From assembly GCA_034359265.1 (NCBI GenBank), contig CP136893.1, forward strand, positions 43,721,501 to 43,785,500: a DNA stretch of 64,000 bases. Direction: 5' to 3'. Origin of the DNA: Canna indica. Lineage: Eukaryota > Streptophyta > Magnoliopsida > Zingiberales > Cannaceae. Below the pieces are notes generated by a model that saw only the letters and a list, made by a program, of their open reading frames with translations, did no database searches and had not been told where the DNA came from. The position numbers and the translations under genes are program-made. Shown in pieces: positions 1 to 10,527 of this stretch. How positions within the stretch are numbered: the stretch's first letter is position 1; each line of letters starts with the position of its first letter.

Positions 1-593
1 TCCTTCAAAGGGTTCATCAAGCCGGTTAGGCGTGGAAAGAAGAGGCGTTTAAGTGTGATAAGCTGTCGTTCCTCTTCTTGTAATAAGTTTTGTTTTACTT
101 TGTTCTTCAACTCATTGTATTTGAATTATATGAAGACCTAGTGTTAGGTCTTGGATTTAAGTGCTGTTTAAAGCCACTTGTGTAAACGTAGTTTACTCGA
201 TTAGTTCTAGTTGTCCCTTAGGGTTGAGGTGGAAGAGTGCTCTCAATAACAAGACGGAGACTTCTGGGTGTGGAAGTGCCTTAGGTTGAGAGTGAGTCTC
301 TTCGAGTCAAAGTTCTCTGTGTAAGGGAAACTAATTAATCTAGTAAAACTTAGATTGGAAATCCTAAGCGATGTGCTTAGGTAGTGGAGTAGGCATTGGG
401 GTTGAACCACTATAAATTTGTGTTTTAGCATTATTACCTTTCGTTTGTGCTTAATTGATTCATCTTGCTTCCGCATTTAATTGTAAAATTGCAATTTGCT
501 TATACAATTTAAGAAACGAGTAAAATCGAAATTAGGCAACAAGAATTAGTTAACACACTATTCATCCTCCCCTCTAGTGTGCCATTTTATACA
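1..593 (+). repeat. Element A 5' LTR, 3' portion
   Basis: This matches 6672-7264 of the 3' LTR over the same length. It ends TACA at 590-593, just before the primer binding site. It includes the block around 370-420 (gtggagtaggcattggg followed by gaaccactataaat) that recurs in every Sirevirus-like LTR of this window. The short open frames on the minus strand here are LTR sequence, not genes. Confidence 0.9.
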
Positions 594-598
594 ATAAT

Positions 599-610
599 TG
601 GTATCAGAAC
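599..610 (+). other. Primer binding site of element A
   Basis: TGGTATCAGAAC lies five bases after the LTR end. It is complementary to the 3' end of plant initiator tRNA-Met with one change from the usual TGGTATCAGAGC. Confidence 0.85.
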
Positions 611-663
611 AGGTTGTAATTTGAGATTTCACCATCCCCTCTACATCTAGTCTCGATCCGAAA

Positions 664-1981
664 ATGGCACTAGAGTTGGCAGCGTCTATACCACCTAGGT
701 TTGATGAGTCAAATTTTGGTCTTTGGAAATGAAGAATGTATACATTCTTAAAGACTCAAGGTATAGGTGTGTTTAATATGTTAAAGTCAAAATACAAAGA
801 ACCTAAGGAAAACATGGATGCATAGACCCAAGAACAAATTAACAGATTTGAGTTAAATGCTAAGGTAACAAATTCCATATATTGTTCTTTTGAAAATAAC
901 ACTCTTGAAAAAGTCATGCACTGTACTTCGGCATATGATATTTGAGCAACTTTGAACATGCTTTATGATTATGCTAAAACTGAAGAACTTGCTACTCTAA
1001 ATGAAGGAGACGATGACAATTGTCATACTCCTATATCTAATGAAGTTCTTGAAGCTAATAGTGTATCTAGCCAAAGAAGTACAAAGAGTCGAAAGAGAAA
1101 GGTGATATGTCACCTATGCAATGAGAAAGGGTACGTGAAGAAGAATTGCCCTAGTATGAAGAAGAAGGCAAAATGGCCGAAGGTCAAATGCTTCCACTCA
1201 CTCACATGCATCAAGTGAAGCATCCTCACACCATGATCACCAAGCTAACATCATGAACGTTGATGAGGAGGTATGCTCTTCTTCTAGTCATGATGATCAT
1301 AATTATAGATCTAATTCATCTAGTTCCTCAGATCTTCTTTAAGATGAATTATTAGACGAATGTAAAATTATGTATGCCTTGATGGTTAAAAAAGATAAAG
1401 AAAACAAAAAATTAAAGAAGAAAAACTTGACTCTTAGCTCTCATTTACATGATGCTAAATTAGAAAATGAGAAGCTAAAACTTAGTATCTCTAATCCATG
1501 CCATGATATTTTAAGTATTGACACTAAGGAATTGAAAAACAAAAATGACATGTTAAAGAATGAAAATAATATGGTGAAAACTCAATTGCATGCTTTGCAT
1601 AAATCTATGAATGATTTGAAGAATGAAATGTTGATCTTGAATAGAAAAGTTAATAATTCTTTTCTTAATTCTAAAATTCAAAATGTCTCATTTATGAAAC
1701 CTCAGAAGAAAAATGTTTCCTTTAAAAATGTTCATGCTCATCATAAGCATCCTAACATTATGCCTCATGTCCATAAGAAAAATGAAATGAAAAGATTTAA
1801 TGGACATTATTTTTGTTATGGTACATATGGGCATGCAATCTATGATTGTACCTTTAAAATGAACTCTAGTGTTATTAAGACACTTTGGGTACCTAAGATC
1901 ACTAACCCCCAAGGACCCAAAGCCATTTGGGTACCAAAAATCTCATCTTCTTTTGTAGGGGGAACTACCACACAAAGGTAA
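664..1981 (+). pseudogene. gag of element A, broken
   Basis: This encodes the capsid/nucleocapsid protein of the retrotransposon. The start is ATG 664 (MALELAASIPPRF), followed by the FGLWK gag motif. Three early stops sit where relatives in this window have tryptophan (for example HAW and DIW in elements C and G). Open stretches are 952-1218, with a first zinc knuckle CHLCNEKGYVKKNC whose His is Tyr, and 1370-1981. The latter has a Lys/Glu/Asn-rich coiled coil followed by a second knuckle in which two Cys are Tyr. Near the end TLWVPK and AIWVPK repeat. The gag is non-functional as read. No protease follows in frame, so the usual gag-pol continuation is absent. Confidence 0.85.
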
Positions 1982-3330
1982 ACAAAAATGGAATATCAAA
2001 ATTGACATTGGATCCAAATGAGAAATCTCCAAGAGGTTGCAACTTCAAATCATCACGATGCCTAAGTATGGAAATTGGCATCTAGGTATACTTTGTATCA
2101 TCTCCTTACTTTGGTCTGCTTTATTTAAGTTGGAGTTGTGATACTTGTTTAATTTGAGTTATTTTCCCCGCTCTTGTTAAGAGTCCTTTTGAAAATGTTT
2201 TTTATTTTTTGATTTCTTGGTCTTCTCGGAGACCTATGTAGCTTGTAATGGGCTCATGCGACCTTGCAGTTTTAAATCGTAGGCTCATTGTGGCCTTTCG
2301 GTTTTCAACCAATAGGAAAGGTTGGAGATCTTATGTTTCAAAATTTCACATGTTGAGATCTCTCGATTCATTTTGGTTTCATGACAATTTTACTTGAAAC
2401 GAATTTTTAACTATCTAGCTTAGGTTGAAATTCTCAAATGAAGTACACTTGCAAGTTATTGTAAATGGAAGGCTATTATGAAGAAAATGAAAAAGGAAAT
2501 GAAAAGTTTGGAAAATTCTCAAGAATGATGTATGAGTTTAATTTTGCAAAAATATTTGTATAATAATTGATTATTCATGTTTAATGATGTCTCTGTACTC
2601 ATGATTGTATTTGCTTGATAAATATATGAAAATTCATGAGTAGGTAAAACTTTGATAACTTAGGCAATTTCAAAATATCTTGATTGGATGAAATTTGCTC
2701 TAGGTTAGAATTTTCATTAGAGACCTAATTTTTTTTATGGTTGGCAAACATGTTTAAAATACACATATCACATGAGTCTAGATATTTAAACTTGAAAATT
2801 CATGTCTAGATAACGAATGCGATAACTAGATTACTTTATGAAATTCAAAATTGAAAATGCTTGACCTAAATCAACAATTTGACTTAGAAATCTTTGTTTA
2901 AGTTCAAATTTTCACAAACATATTTAGATTCACTCATGTTAAATGTCCAAGTGCCTAAGCTAGAGAAAACATGAGTAGATAGCTAAATTTGATACTTAGC
3001 ACTTTTATGGATTTAGGGATACTTTGAACAAAATCGTGCTAAGTTCATATCTCGATTAAACGACATTAGTTTCACTCTAAACTTGACAAACAAGTTTTAA
3101 ATGATTATATCTTGTTATTAGAAAGTTTGAACAAAATCTGAAATCGATGGATAAATGACTTATATTTACAAAAATGCCATTGAGATCTTGTTGAATTTCT
3201 AAAAAATTATAGAGATATCATTTCTAAGTGATTCTTGATTTTTTGGAATCCTCATAAAGTCTAATTCATGTAAAAAAAAATTATACAATTTAAATGCTCA
3301 CACCCTCTCAAAAATAATTTTTTTAAAGGG
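1982..3330 (+). repeat. AT-rich internal spacer of element A in place of pol
   Basis: No coding sequence is visible. The stretch is built of diverged copies of a phrase seen also in elements C (19200-21480) and G (53070-55970): catgagtaggtaaaa, a run resembling gataacttaggcaatttca, cttgctctaggttgaaattc, and ttgacctaaatcaa. It begins with the same gag-downstream block (for example the stretch around 2225-2330 with gtggcctttcggttttcaac) found at 21130-21240 on the minus strand and at 53290-53400. Confidence 0.75.
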
Positions 3331-4180
3331 ATAAAAACCCAGGGCAGATCGAGCAGTTGATCGGCCTGCGATCGCCCGATCGACCGGCGGGCGGAAATCG
3401 ATTTGGATCACCCATTTCTTCGGCCAGATTCAATCCTGGTCGTTCAAACCTAGTGTTTAAGCCCGAAACTAGGGCTTCCTTTCCCATTCGACCGGTTGCC
3501 ACAACCTAAAACCTCTCCTCTCATCTTCTAGGCTTTCTACCTCCTCTCCAAGATTCTTCTCCAAGGTAAAAAAAAGCTTGATCTTTACCCATCATTCATG
3601 AGGTTATTCTCAAAAACGTGATTTCTTCATCTCTTACTCTCTCAATGTGTCTTGATTCATACATAAAAATGTGACTCATGCTTATTTTTCTTGGATGATA
3701 ATTTCTCTTTCGCATGTTTACTCCAAAAATGAGTTTTTTTTAACAAAAATCAAATATCTCATGTCTTCTTCAAATGATTCAATATTTACTTTTTAAAAGA
3801 ATTTTATTTTGGTCAAAAATTATTAGTCAAGAACTCTCTTGTTTTCTTTCATGGGCTTTTCTCAACATTAACTTTGCCCTTCTTAAAAGAATTTTATTTT
3901 GGTCAAAAAGAAAAATATTTCTTATTCTCTTATAGCCAACACAAGTTTTTTTTAATGTATGATCTTTTCATTTATGAATCATTTTATTTAATCTTACCTT
4001 TTATTTTAATTTTTTTGTTTATTCTTTATCTTGAAATTTAATGATAAAATCTTTTTTTGTCCTTGCATGAACCTATGTCGATCTTTAATTATTTTTTTTG
4101 CTTTCTTTTATTTGCGTTAAAAGCATGCATCTCTCATCTAAAGCTAATCATCTACATCATCCTCATAATTAACTTGCAGA
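3331..4180 (+). promoter_or_regulatory. Possible promoter, leader and intron of the internal ORF in element A
   Basis: The sequence gggataaaaaccc at 3328-3340 resembles a TATA box. It is followed by a GATCGACCGG-rich stretch (3355-3400) and a CT-rich leader (3500-3560). A fair splice donor, CCAAG then GTAAAA, lies at 3566/3567. A T-rich stretch runs to an acceptor, TTGCAG, ending at 4179, one base before the ATG at 4181. The implied intron is 613 bases. This pattern is seen directly; that it is used is inference. An alternative is a splice acceptor used from an upstream retrotransposon transcript, as proposed for env-like ORFs of Sireviruses. Confidence 0.45.
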
Positions 4181-5080
4181 ATGTCACCCAAGACTAAACT
4201 CCCAACCTTACCCGATAACCTATTGACCTCGTTAGGCAATAAACTAGCTGCTAAGTTTGTAGGTAGAGCTATCCTGCAGACACGTCCAGTCAATCTAGGT
4301 GATTTAGAACAATTTGATATTAGAGGCAAACTTATTAGCATGAGATGGGTAGAGTTTCTAGAAAATCAAGTACCTGTATGCCCCATCCTGATAAAAGCCT
4401 TTTTCTCCAACCTGGTGATAGAAAAGGCAAGGTATGGTGATGACTTTATTCTTCGGTTTGAAATCCTAGGAAAATCCATAGTAATCACCAAATCCCACAT
4501 TAAAGATGCATTTGGGTTTCCTTTAGTAGGAAGATCAATTTATAAGATGTCCACACACCGTTTTCATGAGGATTTTCCTCCTCATGAAGTTGTGTCAGCC
4601 ATTTGTCCTGAGAGTTATCAGGGGATGATCCCTACCCAAAGCATCAAACTGTCAACCACTGTCAGGATTATGCATCTCATCATTTCGTATAATATCCTTC
4701 CTAGAGCAGGTCATTATGATGAGGTCACTACTATGAGTTCTAGGGTACTCTTCTTTGACATGTCTCGCACTCCTACAGATGTCTCTGATGTCATACTTAG
4801 GTATATAGCTGAAGTTCATGCCTCGAAAAAACAAGCCTTACCATATGCCTCAGTAATTTCTCACTTCATATATGAAGCTGAGGTAAATAGGTCTAGATTT
4901 GAAATCGAGTCCATACCCAAACCCATAGATTCTTTCTCTTTGAGCTGTATGAAGATCCTTGAAAATCAGCATGACAAAAGATTGCGAGGAGAACCCATGG
5001 AGGAGACCGAGCATGCCATAGGCATGGACGAGGGTGATGCTGGTGGGAGTTCATCATCCAACACTCTTATGGGCGACTAG
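4181..5080 (+). CDS. Plant-transposon-type domain protein, 299 aa, inside element A
   Basis: A full-length open frame runs from ATG 4181 to TAG 5078. The fold pattern resembles the 'putative plant transposon protein' family (Pfam PF20167, from memory). The N-terminal half has RWVEFLENQVPVCPILIKAF, then a segment like 'GKSIVITKSHIKDAFGFPLVG'-type motifs near residues 95-120. The central part has LIISYNILPRAGH and a 'RVLFFDMS' stretch. The C-terminal part has ALPYASVISHFIYEA. Function is unknown; relatives are scattered in plant repeats. It lies where Sireviruses may carry an env-like ORF, but I see no signal peptide or convincing transmembrane segment. The frame appears to continue after a shift near 5077 (next entry). 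It is the least damaged ORF of this element. Confidence 0.65.
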   Translation: MSPKTKLPTLPDNLLTSLGNKLAAKFVGRAILQTRPVNLGDLEQFDIRGKLISMRWVEFLENQVPVCPILIKAFFSNLVIEKARYGDDFILRFEILGKSIVITKSHIKDAFGFPLVGRSIYKMSTHRFHEDFPPHEVVSAICPESYQGMIPTQSIKLSTTVRIMHLIISYNILPRAGHYDEVTTMSSRVLFFDMSRTPTDVSDVILRYIAEVHASKKQALPYASVISHFIYEAEVNRSRFEIESIPKPIDSFSLSCMKILENQHDKRLRGEPMEETEHAIGMDEGDAGGSSSSNTLMGD

Positions 5081-5323
5081 GTGATCTGGAGCATCGCTTT
5101 GCTCAGTTTCACATTGATCAGGTGGAATGGAACAAACAAACAACAGCCTGCATAGACGAGTACGGCCATTAGATGGACGAGTATGGTATAATCATCGGTG
5201 AGCATGGTCGGCGCATCGATGAGTATGGTCGTCAAGTAGATGAGATGAATGGGAGAGTGGATGAGATGTGACAATATTATCGGTCGCATCTACCACCTCC
5301 TCCACCACCTGAGGACGACTAGT
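5077..5323 (+). pseudogene. Out-of-frame C-terminal tail of the 299-aa protein
   Basis: Reading in the neighbouring frame from 5077 gives an acidic repeated tail with units like DEYG (IDEYG, MDEYG, IDEYGRQVDEM), then a proline run LPPPPPPEDD and a stop at 5321-5323. Two in-frame stops interrupt it. The regular DEYG/DEM spacing suggests a coiled or repeated tail that was once joined to the upstream ORF and was lost by a frameshift at about 5077. Confidence 0.5.
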
Positions 5324-5489
5324 CCTCTTTGATGTATTGATGTTATTCATCTTATGAACATGTATTTCACACTCAACTTTATATATATTTGGTTGACTAT
5401 GTTAAGTGATGATTAGTATTGTAAGTGTTATATTTTTTTTTTATGTATGCTTGTTATGTTTGATTTTTTTTTATGAATGACAAAAGAGG

Positions 5490-5800
5490 AAGAATATATG
5501 CATATAGATAGGGGGAGCACAATATGGAGAATATATGCATATCGAAGGGGGGAGAATATATGCATATCGATAGGGGGAGCACAAAATGAATACTTCATTT
5601 CAAGTACCATGCATATAGATAGGGGGAGAATGAGAAAATATATGCATATAGATAGGGGGAGCTCTAATTGAATACATTATTTCATTTCCTTGGAGCTCCC
5701 ATGTGTCCATTTAACAAGTCATACTTCATAATAATTATCGGATACATTACTTCATCTTGATATTTATCGTCAATGGTTTGTCATCATCAAAAAGGGGGAG
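5490..5800 (+). repeat. Array of PPT-like units and the polypurine tract of element A
   Basis: About five units resembling tatgcatatagataggggga lie at 5500-5665, ahead of the real polypurine tract aaaaagggggag at 5789-5800. Similar units occur before the 3' LTRs of elements C, G and E. Multiple PPT-like motifs are known from Sireviruses. Confidence 0.75.
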
Positions 5801-5867
5801 ATTGTTAGCTGAAGGTTTCTTCCTTCATGCTTTATTCTCCTCATGATTATTTTGATGATAACAAACC
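5775..5867 (+). other. Inverted repeat around the PPT/U3 junction of element A
   Basis: The left arm ggtttgtcatcatcaaaa (5775-5792) pairs with ttttgatgataacaaacc (5850-5867) at 17 of 18 positions. The loop holds the polypurine tract and the first 47 bases of the LTR. The left arm is outside the LTR and the right arm is inside it. Confidence 0.8.
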
Positions 5868-7264
5868 TATTTAACAAGTGCTTGAAGTATGAAAATTGCA
5901 GGATCGATGAAAGATCGTCAAGCCTTACGTCTTTCGATCAATCTCCAAAACAGATCAATGCGTGCATCAAAAATATTTTGGATAGCATGGAGAATCCTTT
6001 AATGTTAAAGCACGCTGAAGAACGAAGTTGAAAAACCAAGCGCGAAATGAGAAAGTCAAGATAGAATTTTCCAGCTCTGGTTCGGTCAACCGGACGGTCG
6101 ACCGAATGCTGTTAAGTATTGGCAGCAGCCAATTTGGTCAACCGTTCGGTCGATCGAATGATGCGAAAAAATGGCAATAGCCATTCGGTCGACCGAAGTT
6201 AGTGAAGGATTCGCAGAAGGCTGCGTCGGTCGACCGACCGAAGCCAAAATTTAGCAGAAGGCACATCGGTCGACCGGATTGCAGATCGCAAGTCGCGCGA
6301 CCCTGACATTACTACTTCGGTCGATTGATTGGTCGACCATATTTGGGATTGCTAATCTCGCGACAGTCAGTCAACCCGTTGGTCGACCAAAGGGCGCGTA
6401 ATACTCACAGAAAGCTAGGCGATCGATCGGTCGGTCGATCGGCGATCAACCGGACCATCGATCGGGTGTCTGTAACGATAAAATTTATGCCCGTTGATGC
6501 CCTGTTTCAGTTGGGGATTATAAATACTCTCTTCTAATCTCTTTTGTGTCGGTCTCTTAGACAATTTTGGATGCAAAAAGCATTCAAAGAGTGATTCCAT
6601 AACATCCTCCAAGCTTCAAAGCGACAACATTCATCAGCCTAACACTTGATCCCTTGCTGTCAAAAGAGCTCTCCTTCAAATGGTTCATCAAGCCGGTTAG
6701 GTGTGGAAAGAAGAGGCGTTCAAGTGTGATAAGCTGTCATTCCTCTTCTTGTAATAAGTTTTGTTTTAATTTGTTCTTCAACTCATTATATTTGAATTGT
6801 AGGAAGACCTAGTGTTAGGTCTTAGATTTAAGTGGTGTGTAAAGCCACTTGTGTAAATGTAGTTTACTCGATTAGTTCTAGTTGTCCCTTAGGGTTAAGG
6901 TGGAAGAGTGCTCTCAATAACAAGGCGGAGACTTCTGGGTGTGGAAGTGCCTTAGGTTGAGAGTGAGTCTCTTCAAGTCAAAGTTCTCTATGTAAGGGAA
7001 ACTAATTAATCTAGTAAAATTTAGATTGGAAATCCTAAGCGGGGGTGCTTAGGTAGTGGAGTAGGCATTGGGGCGGAACCACTATAAATTTGTGTGTTAG
7101 TATTGTTACCTTTCGTTTGTGCTTAATTGATTCATCTTGCTTCCGCATTTAATCGTAAAATTATAATTTGCCTAAACAATTTAAGAAATGAGTAAAATCA
7201 AAATTAGACAATAAAAATTAGTTAACATACGATTCACTCCTCCTCTAGTGTGTCATTTTATACA
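5803..7264 (+). repeat. Element A 3' LTR, 1462 bp
   Basis: It starts TGTTAGCTG right after the polypurine tract and ends TACA. A cluster of GGTCGACC/GATCGATCG palindromes fills 6078-6470. A TATA box, TATAAATA, is at 6519-6526, which places the transcript start near 6550. U5-side sequence after about 6660 duplicates window positions 1-593. The ORFs within are chance frames. Confidence 0.88.
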
Positions 7265-8056
7265 ATATTGTCCACCTGGGCCCGACCAAGCTCAGAGTAG
7301 CTGTTGTTCTTTTTTTTTCTCTTACTTTTTTTTTTCTTCATTCATCTTTATAATATGACTCAATGTCAAAATGAATTCGAATTTAAAATGAATCAGCACT
7401 CACGTTTGCCAATCAAATGACCTCTTGAATTGGATTTGACATTCTACTCCTACTAGCTAATCCATTTTATAAGCAGATGACATCTCCATGGGTCATTTAA
7501 TCGAGCTTCCGTATTCTTGTCGAAGTTTGCCAAAAAAATTCGACATGCAAGATGATGACTACCAATCTAAATACTTGAACCCCAACATTGTATCATTATC
7601 ATGTATAATAAATAAAAGTCAATATTTAGAGTAAGCATAACCTCATATTCTTTACTTAAATGAATTTCGTACGGGTTTTGAAAATAACAGATTTCATATT
7701 TTGTTTTGGGAATAAACAAGTTTCTTCTCCTGCTTTGGAAAAATTGCTGAAAAATTACTTGAAAAAGTCAAGATTAGATCATTATCGTGTATGTTAAAAA
7801 GCCAAGATTTAGAGTAAGCATAACCTCATATTATTTACTTAAATGATTTTATATAGATACAGAACGAGAGAGGCATGTGCTTGGCCTATACAAGCATCTT
7901 TGCTGAATTTCTAGCGAATACACCTCGAATAGCTAGTTTTCACTATACTGGATTCGCATAAACGGGAGAATGAAATTTGCGAAGAATCACATCATAACAG
8001 GAAAGTTAAATTCTTTATATCAATTTCAATCGTCCACCGAATCATAATGATTCCAA
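7265..8056. other. Intergenic stretch with a short direct repeat
   Basis: No gene is visible. A direct repeat of about 65-70 bases occurs at about 7592-7663 and 7778-7845. Both copies contain the run agagtaagcataacctcat and tttacttaaatga. Confidence 0.5.
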
Positions 8057-8064
8057 AATTTACT

Positions 8065-8510
8065 TAGAGATGACAATGAATCGTGCCCGACTCAATCAGG
8101 CCTATTGCCTACCGGGTCTTGCCACACACGATTGGGATTCCAGAAGGGCAGCCCAGCATGGCACGAGGCCCGACCCTTCGAACTCGGGCCTGTCCACTAG
8201 GCTAGTCTTGGCCAGTATGCCAGCCTAGCTAGCGCTAGACATGCCTGGCCTAGGGTCGCGCCAGAGCGTGCCAAGCTTGGCACAAGCCACGTGTCGTGCT
8301 GTGCCACGTGTCGTGCTCAACCCACACGATGTGCCAAGAATGGCACGCGCATGGGGTAGTGCCTGCAAGCACGAGCCACATGCCCAAGGGACGAGCGTCC
8401 CTTGGGGACAAACAGATCGTGCCTAGCTCGGCCTGAAATTTCCCGAGCCGAGTCAAGCTCAACCCTAACCCTTGCCGCCTATGGGCAGGCCCGACCCATT
8501 GCCACCTCTA
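8065..8510. mobile_element. hAT-type MITE, 446 bp
   Basis: The terminal inverted repeats are tagagatgacaatg on the left and cattgccacctcta on the right. They are flanked by 8-bp duplications AATTTACT (8057-8064) and GATTTACT (8511-8518), matching at 7 of 8. The interior is GC-rich with repeated ggcccgac words and has no transposase. The left end resembles that of the hAT remnant at about 14987, which also continues with caggcccgaccc, so it may be a deletion derivative of that family. Confidence 0.82.
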
Positions 8511-8531
8511 GATTTACTATTGAATTAGAAA

Positions 8532-9717
8532 GGCAGAAGGTACAAAAATGCCCCTAAAATTTTTTTTGGATCAAAAATACCCCCGACGTTATGGAATTGG
8601 GTATAAAAATACCCTTATAGGTAAACAGTGTTAATATAGGGATAACGAAGCTGGCATGACTAATGAATGGGAATGATGACGTGTATAGGTAAACGACGTT
8701 AATGGAGGGATAACGAAGTTGACGTAGCTGATGATTGGGACTGATGACGTGGACACGTGGCACGCATGCAGGCCAAGATATTTTCTCTTAGGTACTAAAA
8801 TGCCCTTGACGTTTTCTCACGGGTACTAAAATACCCCTAAGATTTTTTTATAGATACTAAAATACCCATAACATTAGTTTTGGAGCTAAAATACCCCTGA
8901 GGTTATTGAAAATGATACAAAAATGAGACCAAGCTAACTTCTGTTAGGAGAGACTTAACGGAGATGTCGTGGATGCTGATATAGATGTTGATTTTACACA
9001 TGGCGCACATGTAGAGAGCAACTTGCCATGTAAACGACACATAAGATGCAACGTAGGGGTGAGAAAGAAAATAAAAAATTCGGTTAATAAAAAAATTGGT
9101 CCGAAATCGAATCAAATTTTTCGATTAACCGATTCGATGGTTTCAATTTCGGTTTTTATTTTCTAAATTTTCGGTTTTCGATTTCGATTTCCGTTTCGAT
9201 TTCGATTTCTTAAGTGTCGCTTGCGTGGCAAGTTGCTCTCTGCATGTGCACCACGTTTAAAGTCAACATCTTTGTTAGCATCCACGACATCCCCGTTAAG
9301 TCTCACCTAACAAAAGTTAGTTTGGTGTCATTTTTGTACCATTTTCAATAGCCTTAGGAGTATTTTAGCTCCAAAACAAACGTTATGGGCATTTTAGTAC
9401 CAGTGAGAAAATGTTAGAGGTAATTTAGAATCCATGAGAAAATGTTAGGGGCATTTTAGTACCCATGAGAAAACGTCAGGGGCATTTTAGTACCTGTGAG
9501 AAAACGTCTTGACATGCATGTGCGCTACATGTTCACGTCATCAGTCCCAATCATTAGCCACGTCAGCTCCGTTATCTCTCAATTAACGTTGTTTACCTAT
9601 AGGAACATTTTTGTACCAATTTCATAACATAAGAAATATATTTTTTTTTCTAAAAAAACCTAATAGATATTCTAGTACTCATGAAAAAATATTAAAAATT
9701 ATTTTTTACCTTTTCCC
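8532..9717. mobile_element. MULE-type element with long terminal inverted repeats, 1186 bp
   Basis: A perfect 9-bp duplication AATTAGAAA flanks it (8523-8531 and 9718-9726). Arms of about 500 bases (8532-9041 and 9212-9717) are inverted copies of each other. Their shared content is 'all-phase' words such as gcattttagtacc and its complement, and tcaacatct and its complement. The ends are GGCAGAAGGTA and its partner TACCTTTTCCC. No transposase is present. A 9-bp TSD and long TIRs are typical of Mutator-like elements. Short frames inside are not genes. Confidence 0.85.
9042..9211. repeat. Insert in the loop of the MULE-type element
   Basis: The inverted arms stop at cgacac.. (left) and gtgtcg.. 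(right). Between them lies a sequence beginning near taggggtgag and rich in ttcggttaac/tttcgattt words, which resembles a hAT-type MITE end. No matching right terminus is visible, so this is a fragment or a diverged copy. Confidence 0.45.
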
Positions 9718-9827
9718 AATTAGAAACATCGATATATCCTATGAATAGAAATACATTCAAACAATGAATAAAGGCACAACCACACAACTGAGATAAGACA
9801 ACCAGATGAAATCAGCCCCCTAACTAC

Positions 9828-10519
9828 TAGGGGTGTGCACGGGTATCGAGTAGACCCGAAACTAGTTGGAATTGACCCAATCGAATAGGTTCCGGATAGA
9901 CTCTAATTAAATTCGGGTAGGGTTCGGATAACAAATCAAGGAACCGGTTCCGGTTCCAAGTCCAACACGTCGGGACCGAGAATCGAAATCGGAACCGCTA
10001 CTGGATTATATATATTTAATTATTTAACTCGAATCCGATATATTAGATAAAAGATATATTCTTAGAATTTTGAGAATTTATGACATCCACAACCACTATA
10101 TTACTAATGATTATAGTTGTCAATGAAGTAGAGAATACCATTCATTTTGCAACATGAGTATTCTTTATAACATTTATAATGTCTATATCTCTTTTAGGAG
10201 CTTATTAGCAATTTCTCAATATAATCTATTGGTTACACTCTACATATATTATTATTTTTGTCACAAAACAACAATATAAATTATAGTGAACATTAACGAA
10301 TCCTTTCATTCATTAATTCATTATTTTCTATATTTACATTAACAAAATTAAATAGATGATTCAATAGGTTATTCGGAATCGAAACCGGTGATTCCGGATA
10401 GGATCCAATTCTAAGTTCCAACAGGATAGGATCATGATCCAAAATATAAGAACCGATCTTATATAAGATAAATTTCGAGTATCATAAAGATTACATGGTA
10501 CCCGACCCGCTCACCCCTA
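9828..10519. mobile_element. hAT-type non-autonomous element, 692 bp
   Basis: The ends are taggggtgtgcacgggt on the left and acccgctcaccccta on the right. They are flanked by CTAACTAC (9820-9827) and CTGACTAC (10520-10527), matching at 7 of 8. The interior is AT-rich with ccggttccggttcc and ggattcc words near the ends and no coding capacity. Confidence 0.8.
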
Positions 10520-10527
10520 CTGACTAC

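Larger units (their letters stand above)
1..7264 (+). mobile_element. Element A: pol-less Sirevirus-like Copia LTR retrotransposon, left end outside the window
   Basis: A partial 5' LTR (1-593) matches the last 593 bases of a complete 3' LTR (5803-7264), with the same end and equal length. A tRNA-iMet-type primer binding site follows the 5' LTR and a polypurine tract precedes the 3' LTR. Inside are a decayed gag with coiled coils and a zinc knuckle, an AT-rich spacer and a separate 299-aa ORF. I see no protease, integrase, reverse transcriptase or RNase H in any frame, so the copy cannot move by itself. The base order after the 3' LTR starts ATATT; the matching left TSD would lie outside the window. 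The WVPK motifs late in gag, the coiled coils and the multiple PPT-like units resemble Sireviruses; the lineage call is inference. Confidence 0.88.

Noticed and set aside
599..610. A tRNA gene near the tggtatcagagc words
   Set aside because: These are primer binding sites next to LTR ends; no cloverleaf can be seen around them.
5077..5289. 70-codon minus-strand frame with hydrophobic runs
   Set aside because: It is the antisense of the DEYG-repeat tail.
5500..5670. CRISPR-like regular repeats with gggggag
   Set aside because: Units are irregularly spaced PPT-like motifs before a retrotransposon LTR in a plant genome.
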